DNA of 64,000 bases. Origin: an uncultured Muribaculaceae bacterium. Its GTDB lineage: Bacteria; Bacteroidota; Bacteroidia; Bacteroidales; Muribaculaceae. Made by a program: the position numbers and the translations under genes. The stretch is taken from contig CAJOFH010000002.1 of NCBI GenBank assembly GCA_905233845.1, positions 53,459 to 117,458 on the forward strand, read 5' to 3'. Positions within the stretch are counted from its first letter, which is position 1. The number at the start of each line of letters is the position of its first letter. This document shows positions 52,410 to 62,600 of this stretch, piece by piece. The notes beneath the pieces are model-generated. The model was not told where the DNA came from and searched no databases. It saw nothing but the letters and a program-made list of their open reading frames with translations.

Positions 52410-52431
52410 GTACACGTATGGTACACGTATG
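52410..52431. repeat. Tandem 11-bp direct repeat in the divergent promoter region
   Basis: GTACACGTATG occurs twice head to tail (52410-52420 and 52421-52431), one helical turn apart, between the receptor operon and mdh. A candidate operator site. Confidence 0.6.
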
Positions 52432-52471
52432 GTCTTTTAAACTTATTTAAAGATTAAAATTTCAGTTTTAA

Positions 52472-52502
52472 TTTGCTGTGTGAGTTTTATTGTGTAATTT
52501 TG
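52472..52502 (+). promoter_or_regulatory. mdh promoter
   Basis: TTTG (52472-52475), 19 bases, TAATTTTG (52495-52502). Confidence 0.85.
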
Positions 52503-52558
52503 TGGTTCAAATGTTTTGAGAAAGAAATTTAATTATATAAAAACAAAAAATTATTGTT

Positions 52559-53551
52559 ATGGCTTTTTTGACTAATGACAAATTGACAATCGTCGGCGCT
52601 GCCGGTATGATTGGTTCAAACATGGTTCAGACTGCCCTTATGATGGGTTTGACTGACGACATTTGCCTTTATGATGTATTCTCTCCTGAAGGAGTAGCTG
52701 AGGAGATGCGCCAAAGCGGTTTTGGCGACGTGAAAATCACCGCCACCACTGACCCTAAAGAGGCGTTCACCAATGCAAAATACATCATCTCGAGCGGTGG
52801 TGCACCACGCAAGGCTGGCATGACTCGCGAAGACTTGCTCAAAGGCAACTGTGAGATTGCACGCGAACTGGGTGAAAACATCAAGAAATATTGCCCCGAC
52901 TGCAAGCATGTGGTTATCATCTTCAACCCTGCTGACCTTACTGGTCTTGTAACTCTGCTTTACAGCGGTCTGAAGCCCAATCAGGTTACTACACTCGCTG
53001 GCCTTGACAGCACACGCCTCCAGAGCGCTCTCGCCAAGAAGTTCAATGTTATGCAGAGCGAAGTTACAGGCTGCGCCACTTATGGTGGCCACGGCGAGCA
53101 AATGGCAGTGTTTGGATCACATGTTAAGATTGACGGCAAGCCATTGACCGACATTATAGGCACTCCTGAGTTCCCAGCCGAAGAGTGGGAGCAGATGAAA
53201 CTTGATGTCACCAAGGGTGGCGCCAAGATTATCGAACTTCGCGGCCGTAGCTCATTCCAAAGCCCTGCCTACCTCTCGGTAGAGATGATTCGTTCGGTCA
53301 TGGGCGGCGAACCATTCCGTTGGCCTGCCGGCACCTATGTTAAGAACGGCAAGTACAACAACATCATGATGGCAATGGACACCACTCTCGACGAGAACGG
53401 ATGTTCATTCAAGGTTCCAGAAGGAACTCCCTTTGAGAACGCACAACTCGACGCCAGCTATGAGCACCTGTGCCACATGCGCGACGAACTTGTGATTCTC
53501 GGCATCGTTCCTCCCATCAGCGAGTGGAACAAAATCAACCCCAACTTGTAA
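52559..53551 (+). CDS. mdh: Malate dehydrogenase
   Basis: A 330-residue lactate/malate dehydrogenase family enzyme, interconverting malate and oxaloacetate with NAD(H). The Rossmann motif is IVGAAGMIGSN near the N-terminus; NPADLTGLV and GLDSTRLQSALA follow, and the catalytic His lies in TYGGHGEQMAVFG. Arg residues of the substrate loop (APRKAGMTREDLL) support malate over lactate. The protein is longer than the 310-residue typical enzyme by a C-terminal extension. Own promoter and a strong terminator; single-gene unit. Confidence 0.93.
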   Translation: MAFLTNDKLTIVGAAGMIGSNMVQTALMMGLTDDICLYDVFSPEGVAEEMRQSGFGDVKITATTDPKEAFTNAKYIISSGGAPRKAGMTREDLLKGNCEIARELGENIKKYCPDCKHVVIIFNPADLTGLVTLLYSGLKPNQVTTLAGLDSTRLQSALAKKFNVMQSEVTGCATYGGHGEQMAVFGSHVKIDGKPLTDIIGTPEFPAEEWEQMKLDVTKGGAKIIELRGRSSFQSPAYLSVEMIRSVMGGEPFRWPAGTYVKNGKYNNIMMAMDTTLDENGCSFKVPEGTPFENAQLDASYEHLCHMRDELVILGIVPPISEWNKINPNL

Positions 53552-53571
53552 TTAGATTGATTAGTTATCAT

Positions 53572-53612
53572 AAGGCTGCAAAAAGTTTACCAATGCATTT
53601 GCAGCCTTTTTA
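53572..53612 (+). terminator. mdh terminator
   Basis: AAGGCTGCAAA (53572-53582) pairs perfectly with TTTGCAGCCTT (53598-53608), followed by T residues. Confidence 0.9.
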
Positions 53613-53621
53613 TTTATTATC

Positions 53622-55031
53622 ATGCTTATGAAAAATCTGAAACTGTTTGTTGTTGCAGCCCTTTTGTTTGGTGGCTGCATTAGTGCGTTGGCACAAGACC
53701 CTGAGCCATACATAAGCTTAGACAAGATGCCTAACATCATCAACTGCCTGCCAGCTCCTCCCGACACATCAAGCGAGATGTTCCAACACGACAAGAATCG
53801 CTTCTTCTGGGGCAAGCAGCAGCGTCTCAACCCTGAGCGCGCCGCTATGGCCAGGCGAGATGCCAGATGGGGCTACAACTATATCCTTGACATCTTCAGC
53901 GAGCCATTTGGAATGCACATCTCTGAGGAAGAGACTCCTGAGATTTGGGAGCTCATGTTGAGAGGCATAAACACTATTACACAGATTCGTGTTGCGCCTA
54001 AAAAGCATTATATGCGGCAACGCCCGTTCATGTATTACCATGAGCACCTCTTTACCAATGGCGCCGAGGAGAGTGATGCCGACCTAGCAACCGATGGCTC
54101 TTATCCCTCGGGACACACAGCCACAGCATGGGCAACGGCTTTGATTCTGGCTGAGCTCAATCCAGAAAACGCCGATGCCATCTTTGCACGTGCCTATAAG
54201 TACAGCGAGAGCCGCGTGATTGTGGGCGCTCACTGGCAGAGCGACATCGAAGCCGGACGACTGGTGGCGGCCATAGGCTACTCACAAGTTCACAATAGCC
54301 CTGAATTCTGTGAGCAGATGGCACGCGCCAAGGCAGAATTAAACCGTTTGAGAGGTTCTCAAGTTGCTACCGACGACAAAAGTGGATTTGTGCACATCAC
54401 CGACGTGGTGCCCGATGCCATCCTCGAGATTCGCTACTTTGGTACCTACAATTTTGTGGGTGAGCGCATGGACGGATATCTTGCCCCCACAGCGATGCTC
54501 ACTCGTGAGGCCGCTGCCGCCCTTAAGGCCGTGAGCGACGACGTGAAGGCGCAAGGCTATCGCCTCAAGATTTTTGATGCCTATCGCCCTCAATGTGCTG
54601 TAGACCATTTCATGCGTTGGGCGCAAGACCTTGATGACACTCGAATGAAGCAGTATTTCTATCCAGACCTCAACAAAGACGTGCTCATCCCCGACTATAT
54701 AGCTCGCAAGAGCGGACACACTCGCGGCTCAACGGTCGACCTTACCCTCTTTGACATGAATACTGAGAAGGAGGTTGACATGGGAGGCACCTTCGACTGG
54801 TTTGGCGTGGAGAGCCACCCCGACTTCTGTGGCAATCCCGACACTGGCAAGTTCACTGGCGGTAAGTCGCCTCAGGGACGCAAAATCACTGCCCAGCAGT
54901 TCAAGAACCGCATGATTCTGCGCAACGCCATGATGCGTCACGGCTTCAAGCCTCTCGACACTGAGTGGTGGCACTTCACCCTCAAAAACGAGCCATATCC
55001 TAGCACCTACTTCACTTTCCCACTGAAGTAA
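53622..55031 (+). CDS. Fusion: PAP2 acid phosphatase + VanX-type D-Ala-D-Ala dipeptidase, exported
   Basis: A 469-residue protein with a signal peptide ending near ALAQ (25). Residues about 60-240 are a class A acid phosphatase of the PAP2 superfamily: KKHYMRQRP (Lys-Arg site, 127-135), YPSGHT (161-166) and SRVIVGAHWQSD (197-208). Residues about 250-469 are a VanX/DdpX-like M15D dipeptidase: YRP with Arg322, SGHTRGSTVD (His366, Asp373) and EWWH (Glu448, His451) for zinc and catalysis. Both active sites look complete. It probably acts in the periplasm on phospho- and D-Ala-D-Ala compounds from cell-wall turnover. The start could be 53622 or 53628. Confidence 0.93.
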   Translation: MLMKNLKLFVVAALLFGGCISALAQDPEPYISLDKMPNIINCLPAPPDTSSEMFQHDKNRFFWGKQQRLNPERAAMARRDARWGYNYILDIFSEPFGMHISEEETPEIWELMLRGINTITQIRVAPKKHYMRQRPFMYYHEHLFTNGAEESDADLATDGSYPSGHTATAWATALILAELNPENADAIFARAYKYSESRVIVGAHWQSDIEAGRLVAAIGYSQVHNSPEFCEQMARAKAELNRLRGSQVATDDKSGFVHITDVVPDAILEIRYFGTYNFVGERMDGYLAPTAMLTREAAAALKAVSDDVKAQGYRLKIFDAYRPQCAVDHFMRWAQDLDDTRMKQYFYPDLNKDVLIPDYIARKSGHTRGSTVDLTLFDMNTEKEVDMGGTFDWFGVESHPDFCGNPDTGKFTGGKSPQGRKITAQQFKNRMILRNAMMRHGFKPLDTEWWHFTLKNEPYPSTYFTFPLK

Positions 55032-55108
55032 ATGTTGCGCACAGCACATGCCGTGCGATATGGGGAGATTAGTGCGGTTTCACAACCGTCTATCTCATAT
55101 TGATAAAA

Positions 55109-55145
55109 AGAGACAAAGGAATCACAACCTTTGTCTCTTGTTTTT
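55109..55145 (+). terminator. Bidirectional terminator between convergent genes
   Basis: AGAGACAAAGG (55109-55119) pairs with CCTTTGTCTCT (55128-55138). T runs follow on both strands. Confidence 0.9.
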
Positions 55146-55166
55146 GTGTTATGTTAGATTGATGCC

Positions 55167-56192
55167 TCAAAAGAAGCGGGCAAGTGTGTCGATGTTCTCG
55201 ATAGGAGTTGCCCAGCTGGTGGCGAAGCGGGTGATGAAACGCCCGTCGGGGAGTTTGTCCCAAACCTCAAACGACACTATCCCGTCGAGTGAATCCATCT
55301 GCTCCTGGGTGAGGATAGGGAACTGCTGATTGGTGGGTGAGTCGATATAGAATTCAATACCTTTGCTTTCGAACATGCGTTTGAGTTCCATCGCCATGTC
55401 GATGGCGTGGCCTGCGATGTTTAGGTAGAGATTGTTGGTAAACAAGGTGTCGAACTGGATTCCAAGCAGTCTGCCCTTGGCGAGCAGAGCGCCATGTTGC
55501 TTTATGATGGTGAAGAACTGGCGTGGAGCGTTGCCTTTTGGAAAGACTACTGCCTCGCCGCACAGGGTTCCCACCTTGGTGCCGCCAATGTAGAACACGT
55601 CGCATAACTGTGCCAGAGACTTCAGGTCGACATCGGCAGCAGGGCTGGCCAAGCCATAACCCAGGCGTGCCCCATCGATGAAAAGCGGTATCTCGCGCTC
55701 CTCGCAAATCGACTTGATGGCCTTTAGTTCGTCATGGCTGTAGATTGTGCCATACTCCGTTGGAAACGAGAGATATACCATGCCAGGATATACCATGTGA
55801 GGCCACGTTGGGTCACCATGGAAATGCTCGAGATAATGCCGCAACTCGGTTGGGTCCATCTTGCCATTGTGACTGGGCAATGTAATCACCTTGTGACCGC
55901 TGAACTCTACCGCTCCACTCTCGTGCACAGCGATGTGTCCCGTCTCAACGGCGATCACGCCCTCGTAACGGCGCAGCATTGCATCGATAACGGTCGAGTT
56001 GGTCTGCGTGCCTCCCACCAGGAAGAACACGTCGGCATCGGGGCAACCGGTAGCCTGGCGAATCCTTGTGCGTGCATTCTCGCAGAATGGGTCCTCGCCA
56101 TAGCCTTCAACCTGAGTCATGTTGGTCTCAATCAGCCGATTCAGTATCGCAGGGTGAGCTCCCTCTATATAGTCGCAAGTGAATGAAATCAT
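55167..56192 (-). CDS. Low-specificity threonine aldolase (PLP enzyme)
   Basis: A 341-residue fold-type I PLP enzyme that splits threonine or allo-threonine into glycine and acetaldehyde. Motifs: GYGEDPFCENAR near the start, FLVGGTQTNS, PLFIDGARLGYGLAS with the PLP-pairing Asp, and FYIGGTKVG with the PLP lysine. The related family name is beta-eliminating lyase. Length is normal. It is a single minus-strand gene convergent to the PAP2-VanX gene and divergent from rpsA. Confidence 0.92.
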   Translation of the reverse strand: MISFTCDYIEGAHPAILNRLIETNMTQVEGYGEDPFCENARTRIRQATGCPDADVFFLVGGTQTNSTVIDAMLRRYEGVIAVETGHIAVHESGAVEFSGHKVITLPSHNGKMDPTELRHYLEHFHGDPTWPHMVYPGMVYLSFPTEYGTIYSHDELKAIKSICEEREIPLFIDGARLGYGLASPAADVDLKSLAQLCDVFYIGGTKVGTLCGEAVVFPKGNAPRQFFTIIKQHGALLAKGRLLGIQFDTLFTNNLYLNIAGHAIDMAMELKRMFESKGIEFYIDSPTNQQFPILTQEQMDSLDGIVSFEVWDKLPDGRFITRFATSWATPIENIDTLARFF

Positions 56193-56368
56193 GATAGATA
56201 AAAATATTAATTATTAAACTGTGGCAAAGATACAACTATTTTTTTCATCAAGCCTCAAAAGCTGTAAATTTTCATTAGAGTGACAAACAAATATCGGCAA
56301 AAAGCCCCATCATTCACGCTTCCATTTTTGTTTTTTTGAAAATATGTCAAAAAAGTAGCGGCAAATTG

Positions 56369-56399
56369 CTTGTGGAATAGAAAATTATGCGTACCTTTG
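56369..56399 (+). promoter_or_regulatory. rpsA promoter
   Basis: CTTG (56369-56372), 19 bases, TACCTTTG (56392-56399), 66 bases before the ATG. Confidence 0.7.
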
Positions 56400-56465
56400 C
56401 AGTCGCGTTTTCTGGGAACGAATCTGGAAAGCCTGTGATTATTAACTATTTTTACTAACATTTAA

Positions 56466-58247
56466 ATGAGCGAAGAATTAAAAAATTCTGCTATTTCACC
56501 TCTTGAGGACTTCGATTGGGAAGCCTTTGAAAAAGGTGAGACCACAAAAAATGAGTCTTCAGAGGCTCTGGAAGCCGCCTACGACAAGTCGCTTGGCGCA
56601 ATCAAGGACAAAGAAGTAACCGAAGGTACTGTTATCTCAATCAACAAGCGCGAGGTAGTAGTTAACATTGGCTACAAGTCGGACGGTATTATTCCTTATA
56701 ACGAGTTCCGTTACAACCCCGACCTGAAGGTTGGCGACACTGTTGAGGTGTATGTTGAGAATCAGGAGGACAGCAAGGGTCAGCTCGTGCTTTCGCACAA
56801 GAAGGCTCGCACTGCTAAGAGTTGGGAGCGCGTTAACCAAGCGCTTGAGAATGATGAAATCATCAAGGGTTACATCAAGTGTCGCACTAAGGGCGGTATG
56901 ATTGTTGACGTATTTGGCATCGAGGCTTTCTTGCCTGGCAGCCAAATCGACGTGAAGCCCATCCGCGACTACGACATGTTTGTCGACAAGACCATGGAGT
57001 TCAAGGTTGTAAAGATCAACCAGGAGTACAAGAACGTTGTTGTATCTCACAAGGCTCTCATCGAGGCCGAGCTTGAGCAGCAGCGCAAGGAAATCATCGC
57101 TAAGCTCGAGAAGGGTCAGGTACTCGAGGGTACTGTTAAGAACATCACCAGCTACGGTGTATTCATCGACCTGGGTGGCGTTGACGGACTTATCCACATC
57201 ACCGACCTCTCTTGGGGTCGCGTAAACAACCCTGCCGACATCGTAGAGCCCGACCAGAAGCTCAACGTTGTTATCCTCGACTTTGACGAGGAGAAGAAGC
57301 GCATCGCTCTTGGTTTGAAGCAATTGCTCCCACATCCATGGGACAAGCTCGACCAGGATTTGAAGATTGGCGACAAGGTAAAGGGCAAGGTAGTTGTTAT
57401 GACCGACTACGGAGCATTCGTAGAAATCGCTCCTGGCGTAGAGGGTCTTATCCACGTGAGCGAGATGAGCTGGTCGCAGCACCTGCGCAGCGCTCAGGAT
57501 TTCCTGAAGGTTGGCGACGAGGTAGAGGCAGTTATCCTTACTCTCGACCGCGACGAGCGCAAGATGTCACTCGGCATCAAGCAGCTTAAGGAGAATCCTT
57601 GGGACAAGATCGAGGAGCGTTACCCCGTTGGCTCGAAGCACAATGCAAAGGTTCGCAACTTCACCAACTTTGGTGTATTTGTAGAGCTTGAGGAAGGCGT
57701 TGACGGGCTTATCCACATCAGCGACTTGAGCTGGACCAAGAAGATTAAGCACCCAAGTGAGTTTACTCAGATTGGTGCCGACATCGAGGTAGTAGTTCTT
57801 GAGATTGACAAGGAGAACCGTCGTCTCAGCCTTGGCCACAAGCAGCTTGAGGACAATCCTTGGGACAACTTCGAGACTATCTACACCGTGGGCAGCATCC
57901 ACGAGGGCACTATCACCGAGCTTCTCGACAAGGGCGCTGTTATCAGCCTGCCTTATGGCGTTGAGGGTTTTGCAACTCCTAAGCACCTCGTTAAAGAGGA
58001 TGGCACTCCCGCCAAGCAGGATGAGCAACTCCAATTCAAGGTTATTGAGTTCAACAAGGATGCTAAGCGCATTATCTTGAGCCACAGCCGCATCTTTGAG
58101 GATGAGCAGAAGGCCGAGGCTCGCAAGGCTCGCAAAGCTTCGAGCAAGCAGCAAGCCGAGGAGCAGCCAGTAAGAAGACCACATTGGGCGACCTCGATGC
58201 TCTCGCCGAGCTCAAGCAAAAACTCGAGAAAGGTGAGTAACCTTTGA
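56466..58247 (+). CDS. rpsA: 30S ribosomal protein S1, C-terminus altered by an apparent frameshift
   Basis: Six S1 RNA-binding domains can be counted (for example GYKSDGIIPYNEF, GGMIVDVFGIEAFLPGSQ, YGVFIDLGGVDGLIHITDLS, YGAFVEIAPGVEGLIHVSEMS, FGVFVELEEGVDGLIHISDLS). S1 helps the ribosome bind mRNA. After residue 569 (EEQPV) the frame reads RRPHWATSMLSPSSSK. In the -1 frame from base 58172 the sequence reads KKTTLGDLDALAELKQKLEK and stops at 58240, the expected Bacteroidales S1 ending. One missing A near 58172-58173 explains it. Either a real one-base deletion or a sequencing error; the core domains are unaffected. Confidence 0.93.
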   Translation: MSEELKNSAISPLEDFDWEAFEKGETTKNESSEALEAAYDKSLGAIKDKEVTEGTVISINKREVVVNIGYKSDGIIPYNEFRYNPDLKVGDTVEVYVENQEDSKGQLVLSHKKARTAKSWERVNQALENDEIIKGYIKCRTKGGMIVDVFGIEAFLPGSQIDVKPIRDYDMFVDKTMEFKVVKINQEYKNVVVSHKALIEAELEQQRKEIIAKLEKGQVLEGTVKNITSYGVFIDLGGVDGLIHITDLSWGRVNNPADIVEPDQKLNVVILDFDEEKKRIALGLKQLLPHPWDKLDQDLKIGDKVKGKVVVMTDYGAFVEIAPGVEGLIHVSEMSWSQHLRSAQDFLKVGDEVEAVILTLDRDERKMSLGIKQLKENPWDKIEERYPVGSKHNAKVRNFTNFGVFVELEEGVDGLIHISDLSWTKKIKHPSEFTQIGADIEVVVLEIDKENRRLSLGHKQLEDNPWDNFETIYTVGSIHEGTITELLDKGAVISLPYGVEGFATPKHLVKEDGTPAKQDEQLQFKVIEFNKDAKRIILSHSRIFEDEQKAEARKARKASSKQQAEEQPVRRPHWATSMLSPSSSKNSRKVSNL

Positions 58248-58270
58248 AAAAGCATTTATTGCAAAAAAAT

Positions 58271-58304
58271 GTGCCAGGTCAAATTAATGACCCGGCACTT
58301 TTTT
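58271..58304 (+). terminator. rpsA terminator
   Basis: GTGCCaGGTCA pairs with TGACCcGGCAC (one mismatch), followed by six T. Confidence 0.9.
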
Positions 58305-58346
58305 ATACCTTTATCCCAAATGGACTTTATTCCCTAAATGGGAGGA

Positions 58347-58943
58347 CTATGCATTCTGCAATAATGAATTTAATTCGGTGTAGAGGCGGTGGAGTGGCAG
58401 GCCCATCACGTTATAGAAACTGCCGTTGATGTGACGCACACCCATGCACCCTATCCATTCCTGGATACCATAGGCACCAGCTTTGTCAAGAGGCTTATAG
58501 TTCTCAACATAATAATTTATATCCTCATCGCTCAGCTCGGCAAACTCCACATCGGTGACTGCGCTGAACGACTTAAGATTCTCGGTAGTCGCTATCGTTA
58601 CTCCAGTAACCACCTTGTGAGTCTTGCCTGAGAGTTCGCGCAACATGCGACGAGCGTCATCGACATCAACGGGTTTGCCCAGCACCTCATCCCCGAGTAT
58701 CACCACTGTGTCGGCAGTGATGACAAGCTCGCCAAAGTGAATCTCGGCAATATAGGCATGCGCCTTTTTACGCGAGATATACTCGGCAATCTCCATCACA
58801 GGCAGACTTGGTGGATAGCTCTCGTCAATGCTATTGAGAGTTCTCACCTGAAAATCAATGCCCAAATCGGCAAGCAACTCCCGCCTGCGTGGCGAGTTAC
58901 TTGCCAGAATCACATTATATCTTTTTAATGAATCAAGTAGCAT
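58347..58943 (-). CDS. maf: Maf-family nucleotide pyrophosphatase
   Basis: A 198-residue protein of the Maf/YhdE family, which hydrolyses dTTP, UTP or modified nucleotides. Signature residues: ILASNSPRRRELLADLG at residues about 12-28, ITADTVV with the conserved Asp, and the C-terminal DKAGAYGIQEWIG. Length is typical. It follows a KdsC-like phosphatase gene on the same strand with an 83-base gap containing two repeat tracts. Confidence 0.92.
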   Translation of the reverse strand: MLLDSLKRYNVILASNSPRRRELLADLGIDFQVRTLNSIDESYPPSLPVMEIAEYISRKKAHAYIAEIHFGELVITADTVVILGDEVLGKPVDVDDARRMLRELSGKTHKVVTGVTIATTENLKSFSAVTDVEFAELSDEDINYYVENYKPLDKAGAYGIQEWIGCMGVRHINGSFYNVMGLPLHRLYTELNSLLQNA

Positions 58944-58956
58944 AAATTATCTTTTT

Positions 58957-58990
58957 TCTAGATGTTCTAGAGTTTCTAGTTTTTCTAGAT
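58957..58990 (-). repeat. TCTAGA-type intergenic repeat, copy 2
   Basis: On the minus strand four TCTAGA/CTAG units lie 14 bases before the maf ATG. Their order and spacing match copy 1 at 8091-8123, including the end CTAGAACATCTAG. Confidence 0.8.
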
Positions 58991-59002
58991 TATGATTTTT
59001 GC

Positions 59003-59028
59003 GTCATGCATTGTGCATTATGCATTCT
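59003..59028. repeat. TGCATT-type short repeat, third tract
   Basis: Repeated GCATTGTGCATTATGCATT units at the end of the KdsC-like gene, same unit as at 28065. Confidence 0.55.
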
Positions 59029-59536
59029 ACCAGCCAAAGGCGTGCTCGTCGTCCATCCAAAGGCCTTGTGCCGAGAGCACCTTCTCGATAACATCGCGCG
59101 CCACGCCATGACCACCCTCCCAAGGCGAGATATAATCGGCAATCTCCTTAACCTGCCATGCTGCATCGGCAGGAGCCATTGAGATTCCCGCCTGTTGCAT
59201 TGTGTGAATGTCGGGGATGTCGTCACCAACAAAGATCACCTCGCTGGAATCTAGCCCAGTATCCTCGAGCCAACGCTCAAACATTGGCAACTTGAAGGCT
59301 GCACCCATATAGACATTTTCCACTCCGAGATTGCGGTAGCGCAGCGCCACAGCTTTAGAGCGTCCGCCACTGATAATCGCGAGTTTCAAGCCTTTTTTCA
59401 CTGCCAGCTGAATAGCATAGCCGTCTTTAACATTCAATAAACGGCATGGCTCACCGTCCTCGTTCATAGGGATAGTACAAGGCGACAACACGCCATCAAC
59501 ATCAAATGCTATACCACGAATTCCTGTTAAATCCAT
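59027..59536 (-). CDS. KdsC-like HAD phosphatase (KDO-8-phosphate phosphatase)
   Basis: A 169-residue HAD hydrolase without a cap domain. Motif I is IAFDVDGVLSPC with nucleophile Asp and general-acid Asp; motif II LAIISGGRS; motif III Lys in MGAAFKLP; motif IV FVGDDIPD. This layout fits KdsC, which makes KDO for lipopolysaccharide, and the gene usually lies near maf in Bacteroidales. Other small C0 HAD phosphatases cannot be excluded. Confidence 0.88.
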   Translation of the reverse strand: MDLTGIRGIAFDVDGVLSPCTIPMNEDGEPCRLLNVKDGYAIQLAVKKGLKLAIISGGRSKAVALRYRNLGVENVYMGAAFKLPMFERWLEDTGLDSSEVIFVGDDIPDIHTMQQAGISMAPADAAWQVKEIADYISPWEGGHGVARDVIEKVLSAQGLWMDDEHAFGW

Positions 59537-59610
59537 ATTATTGTTGAGTAGTTATAATTAAATAGACAACTTATCATTAGGCAAAGTTACGAATTAATTT
59601 TATTATAAGC

Positions 59611-59650
59611 AAAAAATGCAGCACCCATACCAAATGAGTGCTGCATTTTA
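59611..59650 (-). terminator. Terminator of the 1371-residue gene
   Basis: ATGCAGCAC pairs with GTGCTGCAT around ATGG/CCAT-type inner pairing, followed on the minus strand by six T. Confidence 0.85.
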
Positions 59651-59666
59651 TAATATATAGGTATGT

Positions 59667-62600
59667 TTACTTCATCACCTTGCGAGTGGTAGTAGTGCCA
59701 TCGCTGTAGCGAGTAACCATGATGTTGATACCCTGCCAGGGGCGAGTGCTGGCTGCACCTGCCATGTTGTAGTAGGTCACGCTCTCCACTATGCCATTGC
59801 CGGTGAGTCTTGCAACACCTGTTATCACGCCTTCGGTCCAGTCGAAAGTGCGCTCGGCAGTGCCTTCCATAACATAGAAGTTGGCGTCGCCTTCACTCTT
59901 GAGCATTGGAGCTCCAGCAGTGGCATTAGGAGTGAAGTAAACGCGGACCACAAACTCAGCAGTGAGGTCGTTGATAACGCCAGTCTCGCTCTCGCTGGAG
60001 CGCATCTTGCGGGCGCCGAATGTGCAAGCAAGCACACCATTCTCCTTGCTAGTACCCAGAATGTCGCCAGCACCGAGCGCTACATTTTCAAGTTCCTCAT
60101 ACATAAACTCGCCGTTGACACCCATGCGGTAATTATAACTACTAAACTCCTCGCCGAGAATAGTTGGGTCTACCTTGCGCCAAGCACGTACCTTGTAAAT
60201 CTTATACCCTGCAGGGATTGTGCTTTGGTCTACTTGCAGATAGATGTTATAGTAAGCATATTGGTCATGGTTGGCATCTTCCCAACTGTGCTCACTCATA
60301 AATGGATAATCTTCGTTTGGAGTCATTACACTCACAGCAATCTTGCCGGTTGCGGCCTGCTGAAGTGGAGCACCATAAGTGTTGTAATCGCTGCGGTCCT
60401 CATTAGGAGCGAAGGTCTCTACAACTGGAGCATAGAAGTAAGTACCGACATTAGCAACAGGATAGGGATCGGTGAATATTGCCTGTGCGGTCTGTCCTTC
60501 GGTGACCGTCACATTCTCACCAGCCACAGCGTTCATGGCAGTTGTGTAGTATGTGCCCTGGTTGCCAGCGATGCCGTTAGGAGCCACATCCTGCTCATCG
60601 CTTGGGTCACTGCTTGGCTCAATGATGTAACGGTCAGCTCCAGTAGGCCAGCGATAAGCGTCATAGCGCAAAATCTCGCTCTTGCTGCTGTACTTCACGT
60701 CGATGCCAAACTCGATTGGGCCATTGGCTGGCAGCGAGTGATATAGTATCTCGTCGTTATCATTGATTTCACTTTGACTTACTGTTCGAGTTCCTTCGGG
60801 GTCCATTACAAGCTGAGTCTTGTGTACGTAGATATCCATGGTGTTACTGTTGGCATACTTGTCACCAAAGACGAAATTCACTTGATAGGTATACTTGCTT
60901 GGATGAGCGTTGTCGGCTACTGAAGCCGAGAAGTTGTCATAGAACTTGATTCCGTCGCCATTGAATGTAACACCGTTGGCATTGTAAGTGAACGTTGCAT
61001 TGAAGGATGGATTTGGTACATTTGCGCTTGCTGTGCCATTGCTGTTATATCCAAATTTGAAGAATTCTTGGTTTTGCATCGTCACTTTCATTGTTCCACT
61101 ACCGTTAGCCATATTGGTCACTGTTCCCACGGCGATGGGATCGGTATATGCGCCAGTGGCGTCGGTGTAACTGCGAGTGAAAGTGAGAGTGCCTTGCTGC
61201 AGCTCCTCGCCAGTTATGTTTGAAACCACTTTACCCATAGTAACAAGGTTAGAGTACTTATTCTTCTCCTCTTGTGGGTCGAAGCGGCTGTAGTAGTCGG
61301 CAGTGAGCTTGAGGTTCAGATCCTCGCTAACGTCGATGCCAGGGATATAAACGCTCTCCTTGTTCGACATCTGAAGGCTCAGGAAGTTACCGGCATCACG
61401 TCCACGCACTACGTAAGTGATAGTCTGACCCTCATTGGGGAGTTGAGCTACACGATCGGTGTAAGTGAGACCTTGCTGTGTGTTTGCGGTAATTGTCACG
61501 GGATTGCCACTGCCGTCAACAACTGGCTGATAGGTCTCTGTGCCATTCACGTTGGTCACGCGATAAAGATTGTAAACACCATCTTCACCAGGCAAGAAGT
61601 TGAGGAGATTTGAGTTCCAAGTAAGAGTCACATCATAAGCGTTCTCGCCCTCTACTTTCACAGCCTTATCCTCGGTAATCTCGTCAAGTTTGATTACAAA
61701 GAGACCCATTTTGGGAGCATGGTCGGGATTGTAGTAAATATATTTCTGCGCCTTATATGGGTCGCGTTTGCTCACATCGGCATTGCCCTCGTGAGCCAGC
61801 ATGCGGTAGTCTGGTACGAAGAACATCATGTCGCGAACATCCTGGCAGTCATCACTGGTTGATGTCTTGCCATACATGTTGAACTCATGACCAGTGCTTT
61901 CGGCTGAGAGCACGTCGATACAGTCGTGCACGACATCGAAGCTCTTCATATTCACTGCCAAAAGCTTGTAAATATCGTTGAGCGATGAGCCACCACTTGC
62001 CATAGAGGGGCTGAACTGCTCAAACATGTGGCCGAACAAATACTCCATGCTTTGGTCGTAGTACTTACCTCCATTAAAGTATGGCTGATTTTCAGCATCT
62101 TGTGCCACACTTCGAGGAGGTGTGGTAGCATTAACAGCATTGTCTTGATAGTCATTGTTGAACCAGCGCAACTGTCCTTTTCCAAGTAAGAAGAAGCGAT
62201 TAAGTTTGTCGCAATCAATCTTGAACAAAGTGCCAGCATCAAGACCCTCGCCCATGCGCTTGGATTCAGTCACAACACGTACCGATTTAATAGTTGCATC
62301 TACAACGTTGCGTAATGAATTGTAATCGGTGATATTGTAGTAGTCGAAAGTGTTATTGGTGAATGTTGCCAGTCCTGATTGCTTGAGAGTAGTTGGGGTT
62401 ACACCATCCTTAACTTCAACAAGCAGCAACGTGTTGCCTTCCTCATTGGGCAAGTAGGCATCTGGGGCAAAATAATTGATGTCAGGACCATCATATTTAT
62501 AGGAGGCCTCTATGTATGTGAAGCGCAGATTGTTCTGGCCGTTTGGCTTTATATAAAATGTTTTAGTGGGAATATTCCACGACAAGGACAATCCATTATC

